Source: Georgenia muralis (GTDB lineage Bacteria > Actinomycetota > Actinomycetes > Actinomycetales > Actinomycetaceae). From it: DNA of 64,000 bases. A model generated the notes under the pieces. That model did not search any database. It was given only the letters and a program-made list of their open reading frames with translations, and was not told where the DNA came from. Shown in pieces: positions 34,368 through 42,945 of this stretch. The DNA lies in assembly GCF_003814705.1 (NCBI RefSeq), contig NZ_RKRA01000001.1, forward strand, positions 3,416,776 through 3,480,775. Direction: 5' to 3'. Made by a program: the position numbers and the translations under genes. Each line of letters opens with the position of its first letter. The first letter of the stretch is position 1.

Positions 34368-35537
34368 GTGGATGAGAGTGTGGGGCTGTCGCGGGACGTG
34401 ACGGCGATCGAGGTGATGGCAGTCGGGCAGGTTGTGGTGCCTGATGGTGATCCCGTCGGGGTAGCACTGCTCGACGCTGCCGGCGAGCCGGTGCCGGAGG
34501 TGGCCGACTTCTTCGCCTCGATGCTCGCCTCGGGATCGAGCCCGGGCTCGCTGCGCTCTTACGCGATGGATCTGTTGCGGTGGTGGCGGTTCCTCGCGGC
34601 GATTGGCGTGCCATGGCAGCAGGCCGGCAGAGGTGAAGCGCGCGACTTCGTGTTGTGGATGCGCCTGGTCGGCCCATCGGGCCGCGCCCGCGGGTACGCA
34701 CCGGCGACGATCAACCACGCCCTGGCGGTGATCAAGATGTTCTACGAGGACCGGATCCGCGCGGGCGAGGGCCCCGTGGTCAACCCGGTGCCGCCTGCCG
34801 AGCACCGCAACGGGCGGCGGGTCCAGGCCCATCACAACCCGATGCAACCGTTCGCGCCGGGCCGGCGGGCGCCGCTGCGGCAGAAGCAGCCCGATCGGAT
34901 CCCTCGCGCGTTGTCGGACGGGAAGTTCGACGACCTGTTCGCGGCGATGGTCTGCGATCGTGACCGGGCGTTGCTCTCGTTCTACGTCTCGACCGGCGCT
35001 CGGGCCTCGGAGCTGCTGAGCACGACGATGGACATGATCGACCCGGGTTCGCAGCGCATCGCCGTGCAGCGCAAGGGCTCGGGGCGCATCCAGTGGCTGC
35101 CGGCGTCCGCGGACGCGTTCGTGTGGTTGCGGCTGTACGAGCAGCAGACCCGTCGCCCCGATGGGGAGCGCGCACTGTGGTTGACGCGACGCTCCCCGAT
35201 CCGGCCGCTGACCTACTCGGCCGTGCGGCGTGTGCTTCAACGCGCGAACGCGACGCTCGGCACGGGGTGGACGCTGCACGACCTGCGCCATACCGCCGCG
35301 CAGCGCATGGTCGACGACCCCGGCCTGTCGCTGACCGACGTCCAGTGGGTGCTCGGGCACGAGCACATCACCACCACCCAGATCTACCTACGTCCCCGCG
35401 AGGACGAGGTCGTCGCCCGGGTGCAGTCTCACCTGCGCGGTCGTACCGACCGGCCAGCTCAGGCGATGGCTGTCGGCAGCGCGGACTACTCGGCCGAGGT
35501 CCTCGAACTCCTCCTCGGTAGTGGTTCTCGTGGCTGA
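34368..35537 (+). CDS. Tyrosine recombinase, TnpA-like
   Basis: 389 residues. SAM-like domain (SPGSLRSYAMDLLRWWRFLA, YAPATINHALAVIKMFYEDR). The catalytic set is complete: Arg in VSTGARASELLSTT, Lys in QRKGSGRI, LHDLRHTAAQRM, and VLGHEHITTTQIYLRP with the nucleophilic Tyr. First gene of the inserted element. It overlaps the longer partner recombinase by 17 bases, suggesting coupled translation and a joint complex as in Tn554 TnpA/TnpB. Confidence 0.9.
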   Translation: MDESVGLSRDVTAIEVMAVGQVVVPDGDPVGVALLDAAGEPVPEVADFFASMLASGSSPGSLRSYAMDLLRWWRFLAAIGVPWQQAGRGEARDFVLWMRLVGPSGRARGYAPATINHALAVIKMFYEDRIRAGEGPVVNPVPPAEHRNGRRVQAHHNPMQPFAPGRRAPLRQKQPDRIPRALSDGKFDDLFAAMVCDRDRALLSFYVSTGARASELLSTTMDMIDPGSQRIAVQRKGSGRIQWLPASADAFVWLRLYEQQTRRPDGERALWLTRRSPIRPLTYSAVRRVLQRANATLGTGWTLHDLRHTAAQRMVDDPGLSLTDVQWVLGHEHITTTQIYLRPREDEVVARVQSHLRGRTDRPAQAMAVGSADYSAEVLELLLGSGSRG

Positions 35538-37971
35538 TCGCGTCGACCCGGTCGCGTTCCTTGAGCGCGGGGCCCGTCCGTCCCGGCACACGCCTGCGAA
35601 CAACGGTGCCTTGCGACCGAAGGCGCCGACACCATCGCTACCCACGCCGGCCATTGCGCGACCGACCGTGTGGACCGCGTCCCAGCAGAGTTTCGAGGAA
35701 GTCGTCGCGGCCGTCGAAGCGCTCGAGAGTGACCAGCCCCGGCGCCCGGGTCACAGGCGTGAGGCGGTCGCGGGCGTCAGGAAGTTGCTCGACTGGCTGG
35801 TGAGGTTCCCGGGTGAGTCCTGGCAGCAGAGGTGGCACGCCTCCTCGGTCGACCAAGCTGGCAAGGAGTGGATCGACCTGATCGGCGGACACGAGGAGGG
35901 CCCGGTCCGACGACGCACCTTCACGGGCGCGGCCTGGCGGTTGATCGTGCTCGACGTGATCCGTCCGGACTACGCGTGGCTCTACTCGAACATGGCGTCA
36001 AAGCTCACGTTCGACAGGTGCGAGGAGCTGCGCGACCCGGAGGGGTTCGCGCTCATGCGTCGGCTGTGCCAGCAGGATCGCCGGCTGCAACCGACCGACT
36101 CGCAATTCTCTTTGCGTCAGCTGGCGAGGGTGCTGATGCACAACGGCGGCAGGCTCGCGGACATCACGCTCGAGGACTGCATCGAGGCCTACCGTGCGCA
36201 GGACGGCTACAGCAGCCGTCAGCACTCACACTGGTACTCCCTGCTGCTCACCGCCGGCATCCTGCCGGCCGACAGCCCGCCGACGATCTACGGCGCCTCA
36301 CGCAAGGGGCAGTTCACGATCGAGGAGCTCGTCGACCGCTACGACGTGCAGTGCCGCCCCATCCGCGACCTGTTCGTGGCCTACCTCTACGAGCGGCGCC
36401 CCGGCATGGACTACAACTCCATCCGCTACCTGGCCTCCAAGCTCGTCCTGCTGTTCTGGAAAGACCTCGAGATCCACGAGCCGGGCATCAACTCGCTGCA
36501 CCTGAGCGATGAGGTGGCCCAGTGCTGGAAGCAGCGCCTGCACGACGTCGTGCGCTACGGCGCGAACCGGGTCGGCCAGAAGCGGCAGGACCCATACACC
36601 GTCCTGATGAGCGTGCGCGCGTTCTACGCGGACCTCTCGCACTGGGCCCTGCAAGACCCCGCCCGGTGGGCGCCCTGGGCGGCGCCCACGCCGGTCGACT
36701 CGCGCGACCTGGCCGGCATGACCAAGGCCCAGAAGCACGCGCGATCGCGCATGCACCAACGCACCCGCGAGCTCGCGCCACTCCTGCCCCGCCTCGTCGA
36801 CGCCGCGATCGCACACCGGGACGCCACGCGCGAACGACTCGACGCGGCTCGCCGCACCGCCCCTGGCCACCAGTTCACCGTCGCCGGCCAGACGCTTCGC
36901 CGCACCGCCCCGGTCACCGATCCCACGCAGGGCGGCACCGGCCGCAAGGGCGTGATCCGCGCCTACGCCGACAGCGAGCCCGACGTCGTACGGAACCTGA
37001 CCCTCGAGGCGGAACGCGGGTTCTGGGGATGGGCGCTGGTCGAGGTGCTTCGGCATACCGGCGCCAGGATCGAGGAAGTCCTCGAGATCACCCACCGCTC
37101 GTTCGTCTCCTACCGGCTTCCCTCGACCGGCGAGATCGTTCCGATGCTCCAGATCACCCCGTCCAAGACCGACAAGGAACGCCTCCTCGTCATCGGCCCC
37201 GAGCTCGCGATGGTCTTTGCCGAGATCATCACCCACGTGCGCCAAGGCGCCGAGCACATCCCACTGATCAGCCGCTACGACGCCGCCGAACGGACCTACA
37301 GCCCCACACTGCCGTTCCTGTTCCAACGCCGCTGGGGGCTGCGCGACCACGAGATCACGAAGAACTACGTGATGCGCCTGCTCGACGAGCTGGTCGCCAC
37401 GGCCAAGATCACCAACAACGACGGCTCCCCCGCCAAGTTCACCCCGCACGACTTCCGCCGGATCTTCGCCACCGAGGCCGTCGCCTCGGGCCTGCCCGTG
37501 CACATCACCGCCAAGATCCTCGGCCACGAGTCGATCGCCACGACCCAGACCTACGTCGCCATCTACGACCAGGACGTCATCGACCACCACCGCGCCTTCA
37601 TCGCCCGCCGCCGAGCGCTACGCCCCTCCGAGGAATACCGCGAGCCCACCGACAGCGAATGGGACGACTTCCTCGGCCACTTCGCCCAGCGCAAGCTCGA
37701 ACTCGGCACCTGCGGGCGCGCCTACGGCACCGGCTGCCAGCACGAACACGCCTGCATCCGCTGCCCCATGCTCCGGCCCGATCCCACCCAGCACGACCGC
37801 CTCGAGCAGATCATCGCCTCCCTCACCGAGCGCATCGCTGAGGCCCACGACCAGGGCTGGCTCGGCGAGGTCGACGGGCTACAGGTCAGCCTCGACGCCG
37901 CCCAGCTCAAGCTCGTCCAGATGCAGCGCACCGCCACGAACCTCGGAATACCCACCATACGGAAGCGATGA
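35521..37971 (+). CDS. Long tyrosine recombinase, TnpB-like
   Basis: 816 residues. A long N-terminal region of about 420 residues precedes a catalytic domain: Arg in LRHTGARIEEVLEI, Lys in PSKTDKERLL, HDFRRIFATEAVA, and LGHESIATTQTYVAIY. The end carries a cysteine/histidine cluster (CGRAYGTGCQHEHACIRCPM) that could bind zinc. GTG at 35521 or 35530 starts it inside the preceding gene. It ends in an ATGA that would start a third gene (TnpC-like), of which only about four codons survive before unrelated sequence. Confidence 0.88.
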   Translation: MVLVADRVDPVAFLERGARPSRHTPANNGALRPKAPTPSLPTPAIARPTVWTASQQSFEEVVAAVEALESDQPRRPGHRREAVAGVRKLLDWLVRFPGESWQQRWHASSVDQAGKEWIDLIGGHEEGPVRRRTFTGAAWRLIVLDVIRPDYAWLYSNMASKLTFDRCEELRDPEGFALMRRLCQQDRRLQPTDSQFSLRQLARVLMHNGGRLADITLEDCIEAYRAQDGYSSRQHSHWYSLLLTAGILPADSPPTIYGASRKGQFTIEELVDRYDVQCRPIRDLFVAYLYERRPGMDYNSIRYLASKLVLLFWKDLEIHEPGINSLHLSDEVAQCWKQRLHDVVRYGANRVGQKRQDPYTVLMSVRAFYADLSHWALQDPARWAPWAAPTPVDSRDLAGMTKAQKHARSRMHQRTRELAPLLPRLVDAAIAHRDATRERLDAARRTAPGHQFTVAGQTLRRTAPVTDPTQGGTGRKGVIRAYADSEPDVVRNLTLEAERGFWGWALVEVLRHTGARIEEVLEITHRSFVSYRLPSTGEIVPMLQITPSKTDKERLLVIGPELAMVFAEIITHVRQGAEHIPLISRYDAAERTYSPTLPFLFQRRWGLRDHEITKNYVMRLLDELVATAKITNNDGSPAKFTPHDFRRIFATEAVASGLPVHITAKILGHESIATTQTYVAIYDQDVIDHHRAFIARRRALRPSEEYREPTDSEWDDFLGHFAQRKLELGTCGRAYGTGCQHEHACIRCPMLRPDPTQHDRLEQIIASLTERIAEAHDQGWLGEVDGLQVSLDAAQLKLVQMQRTATNLGIPTIRKR

Positions 37972-37978
37972 CGCGCCG

Positions 37979-38107
37979 AAATGTAAGGACGGCACCGAAG
38001 CGATCAACGGAATCATCGAACTCCACCGCCGCCTCGCCCGCGACTACCGCACCCGAGACGACTACCGCCTCCCATTCTGGCTCTTCGCGCTTTGCGGTGG
38101 ATGGCCT
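37979..38107 (+). pseudogene. Transposase C-terminal relic, ISL3-like
   Basis: One frame reads DGTEAINGIIELHRRLARDY followed by RTRDDYRLPFWLFALCGG. This matches from memory the C-terminal helix region of ISL3-type transposases (TEAINGxIELxRRxARGFRN...YRLRMLL). No upstream catalytic part remains. It begins about 8 bases after the TnpB-like stop, so its arrival removed the third gene of the recombinase trio. Confidence 0.6.
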
Positions 38108-38152
38108 GCTGTGATGGGGCGTTCACCACGAGACACGAGGAGCGGATATCAG

Positions 38153-38184
38153 GCCATGGCAGGTAGATGCCATGGCAGGTAGAC
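38153..38184 (+). repeat. Tandem 16-bp repeat
   Basis: GCCATGGCAGGTAGAT at 38153-38168 is followed by GCCATGGCAGGTAGAC, with a partial third copy GCCAT. It lies in the ~210-base non-coding stretch between the ISL3 relic and the secreted-protein gene and could be an operator for that gene or a replication slip. Confidence 0.7.
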
Positions 38185-38325
38185 GCCATTCAATCCGTGC
38201 CGGAGTGGAACGAATTATCGCGAGGCTGCCGCTACCGCCCGCGGCAGTCGGCCGGGGCTCGCACCAAAGGGAGAGAGTCTTGATCGCACGTTCGTTCGCA
38301 TCCGTGATTACTTCCGCATTTCTCG

Positions 38326-39747
38326 GTCAAGTCCTCTGGGGTGGTGTACGGGTTCGGCGTGATCCATTCGTGGGGTGTTAGGCGCTGATGGCGCCGGCGA
38401 CGGCGGGGTCCTCCTGTCCGGGCTCGGTGGTGGTGATGAGGGTCAGGCGGGCCTTGGCCAGGGCGTCGAGGCCGAAGTAGCGGCGGCCTTCGGCCCATTC
38501 GTCGTGCTGCTCGGCGAGCACGGCGCCGACGAGTCGGATGATGCTGGTGCGGTCGGGGAAGATCCCGACGACGTCGGTGCGGCGGCGGATCTCGCGGTTG
38601 AGGCGCTCGCCCACGGTTGTTGGACCAGATCTGGCGCCACAGGGCCTTGGGGAAGCCGGTGAAGGCCAGGATGTCGCCGCGGGCGTCGTCGAGGTGGGCG
38701 TGGACGTCGGGTAGCTGGGTCTGGACGGCGTCGAGGAGCTTGTCGAACTGGGCCTGGACGGCGGGGGCGTCGACCTGGTCGTAGACCGAGTGCAGCATGG
38801 CCTTCACGGCTGGCCAGGACGCCTTGGGGCACTTGGCCATGAGGTTCGCGGCGTAGTGCGTGCGGCACCGCTGCCACGCCGCGCCGGGCAGGGTCGCCCC
38901 GATGGCCTCGACCAGGCCGGCGTGGGCGTCGGAGGTCACGAGCTTGACCCCGGTCAGGCCGCGGGCGACGAGGTCGCGGAAGAAGCCGAGCCAGCCGGCC
39001 CCGGACTCGGCGGTGGCGACCTGGACGCCGAGGACCTCGCGGTGGCCGTCGGCGTTGACGCCGGTGGCGACCAGGACGGCGACCTTGACCACCCGGCCGC
39101 CTTCCCGGACCCGCATCGTGAGCGCGTCCGCGGCGAGGAATGTGTACGGGCCGGCGTCCAGGGGCCGGGTGCGGAAGTCCTCGACCTGGGCGTCGAGATC
39201 CTTGGCCATCTGTGAGACCTGGGACCTGCTCAGCCCGGTGATCCCCAGGGACTGGACGAGCTTGTCCATCCGCCGAGTCGAGACGCCTAGGAGGTAACAG
39301 GTCGCCACCACGCTCGTCAGGGCCGCCTCCGCGCGGCGGCGCCGCTCGAGCAGCCAGTCCGGGAAGTACGACCCGGTGCGCAGCTTCGGGATCGCGACGT
39401 CGATGGTCCCGGCGCGGGTGTCGAAGTCGCGGTGGCGGTAACCGTTGCGCCGGTTCGACCGGGCATCGCTCACCTCCCGGTAACCCGCCCCGCAGACCGC
39501 GTCGGCATCGGCCGAGAGCAGGGCGTTGATGAACGTGGTGAGCATCTGCCGCAACAGGTCCGGGGACGCCTGGGCGAGGTGCTCCTCCAGGAAGCGGGCA
39601 GGGTCGATACTTGATGGTGCGGTCATCGCTGTAGGTCCTCTTCGAGTCGGTTGTGAGAGATCACTCGAAGGATCACGCGGTGACCGCACTCGTCTACGAC
39701 GACACGCTCACCGGGCTACCGGTACACCACTCTGCAGGACGCAACTC
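38326..39747 (-). mobile_element. IS256-family insertion sequence
   Basis: Flanked by the 8-bp duplication ATTTCTCG (38318-38325 and 39748-39755), the size typical of IS256. Imperfect terminal inverted repeats are visible: left GTCCTCTGGGGTGGTGTAC, right (complement) GTCCTGCAGAGTGGTGTAC. The transposase gene is on the minus strand and frameshifted. Length about 1.42 kb. Confidence 0.85.
38378..39626 (-). pseudogene. IS256 transposase with frameshift
   Basis: From ATG at 39626 (TAPSSIDPARFLEEHLAQ) the frame shows IS256 features: GYRHRDFDTRAGTIDVAIPK, first catalytic Asp in FLAADALTMRV, second in LVTSDAHAGLVEAIG, and AWQRCRTHYAANLM. Near 38614 one extra base shifts the frame after IWSNN. The true continuation GERLNREIRRRTDVVGIFPD and the catalytic Glu in EWAEGRRYFGL are in the next frame, ending at 38378. 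The intact product would be about 415 residues. As read, the transposase lacks its third catalytic residue, so this copy is immobile unless the shift is a sequencing error. Confidence 0.88.
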
Positions 39748-40333
39748 ATTTCTCGCGCTATCGGTCGGCGGTATCGGCGTAGCCGTAGCAGCACCGGCTG
39801 CAGCCGGACCGGTCCAGGCAACCCTCGTCCAACCCGGTGCCCCAGCGTCCGAGGACCTCTACTGGTCCACTGCACCGGAAGCCGGGCAGCCATCTCACGC
39901 GATGCCCGAGTTCAGCATCAACGCAACGTGGGCTGCATGCGGCGTATCTGACGCGAGCACGAAGTTGGTGCGCACCTTCACTCGGGTGGCTTGGCAAAGC
40001 GTGCCGGCAGGAAAGGCCTACCTGAAGTGCGGGTCGGACGCGTGGGGCTACCGGCACATTCAAAAAAATCACCAGGCGCACTGGGAAGCGATCGCCGTGT
40101 ACGACGGGGTGAACTGGCGAACGGCCGCAGACTGGGCAATCGCCGAGACGTTGTTGTACCCCGCGTCGGCCACCTACGTGAGCTCGAACGACACCTACTA
40201 CTACAAGCGGCAGATCCAGCTCAGAGACAAGTCGACGGGGAAGGTTTTCGCGGTCAAGTATGTGAACGTCATCGTCGCCCGAGCGACACAGAACATCATC
40301 ACCGCCTACCCGTCGAGTTCCTGAGAGGTCCAA

Positions 40334-40666
40334 GTGGAGGAAGCACCGTTCGACGCGTTCGTGAAGCAACTGCGCAAGGGGGGCACCGTCGTTGCCGCCT
40401 CCCGCAGTGAGGGCACGGTCACCGTCGCATCGCTCGAGTCTGTGGAACTGCCCGAGCCCCTGGAGCTCGATGTCCCAGAGGCCGAGGTGGCTGCGGCCAT
40501 CTCGATGCTCTCGGACGATGACCGGGAGAACCTCTGGCCGGACGCGTCGCCGCAGATGGCCGGCATCTACTACATCCTCGTGGGCCTCCAGGAGACAGTG
40601 CAGACCGCAGAACCGGTGCCGCGCAGGGCATCGTTACGGAACGGCCGCTTTGTAGTCACCAGGTGA
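40334..40666 (+). CDS. Small acidic protein, possible immunity partner
   Basis: 110 residues, GTG start with GAGAGG just upstream, 9 bases after the interrupted secreted-protein gene. Acidic and cytosolic: FDAFVKQLRKGGTVVAASRS, LPEPLELDVPEAEVAAAIS, then PQMAGIYYILVGLQETVQ. No family recognised. The operon link with a secreted protein whose C-terminus looks enzyme-like suggests an immunity protein, which would explain its retention intact. Confidence 0.6.
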   Translation: MEEAPFDAFVKQLRKGGTVVAASRSEGTVTVASLESVELPEPLELDVPEAEVAAAISMLSDDDRENLWPDASPQMAGIYYILVGLQETVQTAEPVPRRASLRNGRFVVTR

Positions 40667-40675
40667 GCGAGCATC

Positions 40676-40706
40676 GGGGGTTCGCGTCATCCAGGCGTGA
40701 ACCCCC
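40676..40706 (+). terminator. Hairpin after the secreted-protein/partner operon
   Basis: GGGGGTTC (40676-40683) pairs with GAACCCCC (40699-40706) across a 15-base loop, about 10 bases after the partner gene stop. There is no U-tract, so termination is only likely. Confidence 0.4.
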
Positions 40707-40848
40707 GAACCCCCTACCAGCGTTCGGGAGACGGTAGTTTGTCTCGGTTGCGCTAGCGGCGGTGGAGTTCGACATCCGCCCTTCCACATGCCGCACCAAG
40801 CCTCCCGTGCTGCGTGAGAACGACCTCGGGATCGGTTCGCACACCTAA

Positions 40849-42504
40849 CCTCGGCGTTTCACGCGGGGGTGGCGACACGGGCCGGTAGATAGACGGAAGT
40901 GCCCGTCTGGTGCGGAAAACTTGGGCTTGTTGAGGTTCCAAGTAGTCCCACGAGAGGGCACTTCCAAGGTGAAGCGTATCGGGTCGGTTCGTCGGTTGAA
41001 GGTCAGCGCGGACGGTGAGGGCGTCGTGTCCCACGCCGGGCTGGGGATGCTGCGGGAGCTGGCCGGGTACACCGGTCTGGTCGAGGCGCTCGACGACGCG
41101 CTGGCGGACACCTACCGCGGGGTGCCGGTCCACGCACCGGGGCGTGTCCTGACCGACGTCGCGGTCGCGGTCGCCGACGGCGCGGACGCGATCACCGGCA
41201 TCGCGGTTCTGGGCGACCGGCAGGACGTGTTCGGCCCGGTTGCCTCGATGTCGACCGCCTGGCGGGTGCTGGATCGGGTCGACGCCGACCACCTCGGCGC
41301 GGTGCGCGCCGCGAGGGCGGTGGCCCGGGAGAAGGCGTGGGCGGCCGGCGCAGGGCCGGACCTGGACGGTGAGCTGTGCATCGACTTCGACGCCACGATC
41401 ACGATCGCCCACAGTGAGAAGGAGAACGCGGCCGCGACGTGGAAGCGCACGTTCGGGTTCCATCCATTGCTCGCGTTCCTCGATCGCCCGGAGATCGCCG
41501 GCGGGGAGGCCCTGGCCGGGCTGCTCCGGGCCGGTAACGCCGGGTCGAACACCGCCGCGGACCACGTCACCGTCTTGACCATGGCACTTCAGGCGCTGCC
41601 GGCGAACGCCCGGCCCCGGCCCGGGAAGACCGATGGCCCGCGGGTGCTGGCCCGCTCGGACTCCGCCGGCGCCACGCACACCTTCGCCGCCGCGTGCCGC
41701 AAGGCCGGGGTGGGGTTCTCCTTCGGGTTCCCGGTCGACTTTCGCATCAAGGACATCGTCGACGCCATCCCGGAGAGTGCGTGGTACCCGGCGATCGAGA
41801 CCGACGGGATACGCGAGGGCGCCTGGGTCGCCGAGGCCACCGACAACATCGACCTCGGCCGGTGGCCGGCCGGGTCGCGGTTGATCCTGCGCAAGGAACG
41901 CCCTCATCCCGGCGCGCAGCTGAGCTTCACCGATGTCGACGGCATGCGGATCACCGCATTCTTGACCGACACGCCACCGGGCGTGATCCCAGGGCAGATC
42001 GCCGGGCTCGAGCTGCGCCACCGTCAGCACGCCCGCGTCGAGGACCGGATCCGCCAGGCCAAGGCCACCGGACTTCGAAACCTGCCGTGCCGAGCCTTCA
42101 ACGAGAACCAGGCATGGCTCGAGGTCGTCCTGATGGCCACCGACCTGATCGCCTGGACCAAGCTCATTGCCTTCGCCGACAACCCCGCCCTCGCACGCTG
42201 CGAGATCCAGGCCTTCCGCTACCGCGTCCTACACGTCGCCGCCCGCATCACTCGAGCCGCCCGACAAGTCCATCTACGGATCGACAAGACCTGGCGCTGG
42301 GCCACCGAGATCGCCACCGGCTGGAGCCGGATACGTACCGCCCTCGGCTGACCGACGGCCCTGCCCCGACGACCAAGGACCTCGGAACCCGACCACCCGG
42401 TGCGACAGCCGGGCCCTCGCTATGCCCAGCCTCCGCCGTGAAGGCCCGATCTGCTCAAGATCACCAATCAGAGTTCCGCTCACCGGCCGCGTGAAAGACC
42501 GAGG
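40849..42504 (+). mobile_element. IS1380-family insertion sequence, intact
   Basis: Inverted repeats CCTCGGCGTTTCACGCGG (40849-40866) and its near-complement CCGCGTGAAAGACCGAGG (42487-42504) enclose a single full-length transposase gene. The flanks carry the 4-bp duplication CTAA at 40845-40848 and 42505-42508. Length 1656 bp. The intact repeats and duplication indicate a recent insertion, into the right end of the ardC insert. Confidence 0.93.
40969..42351 (+). CDS. IS1380-family DDE transposase
   Basis: 460 residues from GTG at 40969, preceded by GAGAGGG. N-terminus HAGLGMLRELAGYTGLVEAL is typical of the family. Candidate catalytic residues are Asp in LCIDFDATITIAHSEKE, Asp in VLARSDSAGATH and Glu in ARVEDRIRQAKATGLRNLP. 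C-terminal helices (ACRKAGVGFSFGFPVDF lies earlier; WLEVVLMATDLIAWTKL later) are complete. No frameshift or stop, so it should be functional. Confidence 0.92.
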   Translation: MKRIGSVRRLKVSADGEGVVSHAGLGMLRELAGYTGLVEALDDALADTYRGVPVHAPGRVLTDVAVAVADGADAITGIAVLGDRQDVFGPVASMSTAWRVLDRVDADHLGAVRAARAVAREKAWAAGAGPDLDGELCIDFDATITIAHSEKENAAATWKRTFGFHPLLAFLDRPEIAGGEALAGLLRAGNAGSNTAADHVTVLTMALQALPANARPRPGKTDGPRVLARSDSAGATHTFAAACRKAGVGFSFGFPVDFRIKDIVDAIPESAWYPAIETDGIREGAWVAEATDNIDLGRWPAGSRLILRKERPHPGAQLSFTDVDGMRITAFLTDTPPGVIPGQIAGLELRHRQHARVEDRIRQAKATGLRNLPCRAFNENQAWLEVVLMATDLIAWTKLIAFADNPALARCEIQAFRYRVLHVAARITRAARQVHLRIDKTWRWATEIATGWSRIRTALG

Positions 42505-42560
42505 CTAACCCGCATGACATTAGTTTCCCCTGCGGCCTCTCAGCGCTGGTGCAGAAAAGA

Positions 42561-42945
42561 GCTGGGGCATGTGCGTCTCCACACCCCCGAGGCGGTAGAC
42601 GCACGCGCCCACCGCGGCGTCGTCGAGGTCGAGGCTGAGACGGTCGCCCTGATGATCGGCGCGGCGCACGGCCTGGACACCGCCGAGTACTCGGTGCCGT
42701 ACGTGACGTCCTGGGCCGGCTCGGTGCCCGACAAGACCGTGTTCGACGTCGTGACAGCGACGGCCGAGCGCGCCCGCAAGGCCGCCGTCGCGATCCTCGA
42801 CACGCTCGACACCCTCCAGATCGGCGACGGCGAACCACCCGGCCTGGCCGCCACGCGCGACCAGCGCGCCGTACGAGAGCGCGAGACCCGACGGCCCGCC
42901 AGACGGCGCGGCCCCAGCACACGATCGACGGTGGTGACCCGGTGA
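42561..42945 (+). pseudogene. ardC-like antirestriction gene, 3' part
   Basis: The frame continues the piece ending at 34224: ELGHVRLHTPEAVDARAHRG, VEVEAETVALMIGAAHGLDT, SVPYVTSWAG and DVVTATAERARKAA. Together with ...KTLAH it restores the HExxH motif (HELGH) and the downstream Glu-rich helix of the ArdC metallopeptidase domain. On its own it has no proper start; an ATG at 42514 inside the insert could yield a short fusion. It overlaps the next gene (GTGA). Confidence 0.85.

Larger units (their letters stand above)
38280..40324 (+). pseudogene. Secreted protein gene interrupted by IS256 (possible toxin)
   Basis: Two exon-like pieces, 38280-38325 and 39756-40324, join in frame when IS256 and one copy of ATTTCTCG are removed, giving 204 residues. 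AAGGGAG lies 6 nt before a TTG start. The N-terminus is then a signal peptide (MIARSFASVITSAFLALSVG, ending ...VAAPAAAG). The mature part has two cysteines (TWAACGVSD, AYLKCGSD) and ends with WGYRHIQKNHQAHW, a Trp/Tyr-rich stretch, and QNIITAYP. Such a His/Tyr-rich C-terminus recalls small secreted nuclease toxins of the BECR type, but that is inference. The gene behind it starts 9 bases after the stop and may be its immunity gene. Confidence 0.7.
34225..42560. mobile_element. 8.3-kb composite insertion in ardC (Tn554-like core with nested IS elements)
   Basis: Removing 34225-42560 restores an uninterrupted ardC reading frame across GCGCACGA/GCTGGGG, so the insert is precise. Within it are a pair of tyrosine recombinases beginning about 140 bases from the left end, an ISL3 relic, IS256, a secreted-protein/partner gene pair and IS1380. 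The sharing of GA at both junctions (34223-34224 and 42559-42560) fits a recombinase-mediated insertion without long target duplication. The terminal sequences show no obvious inverted repeats, as in Tn554. Confidence 0.8.
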
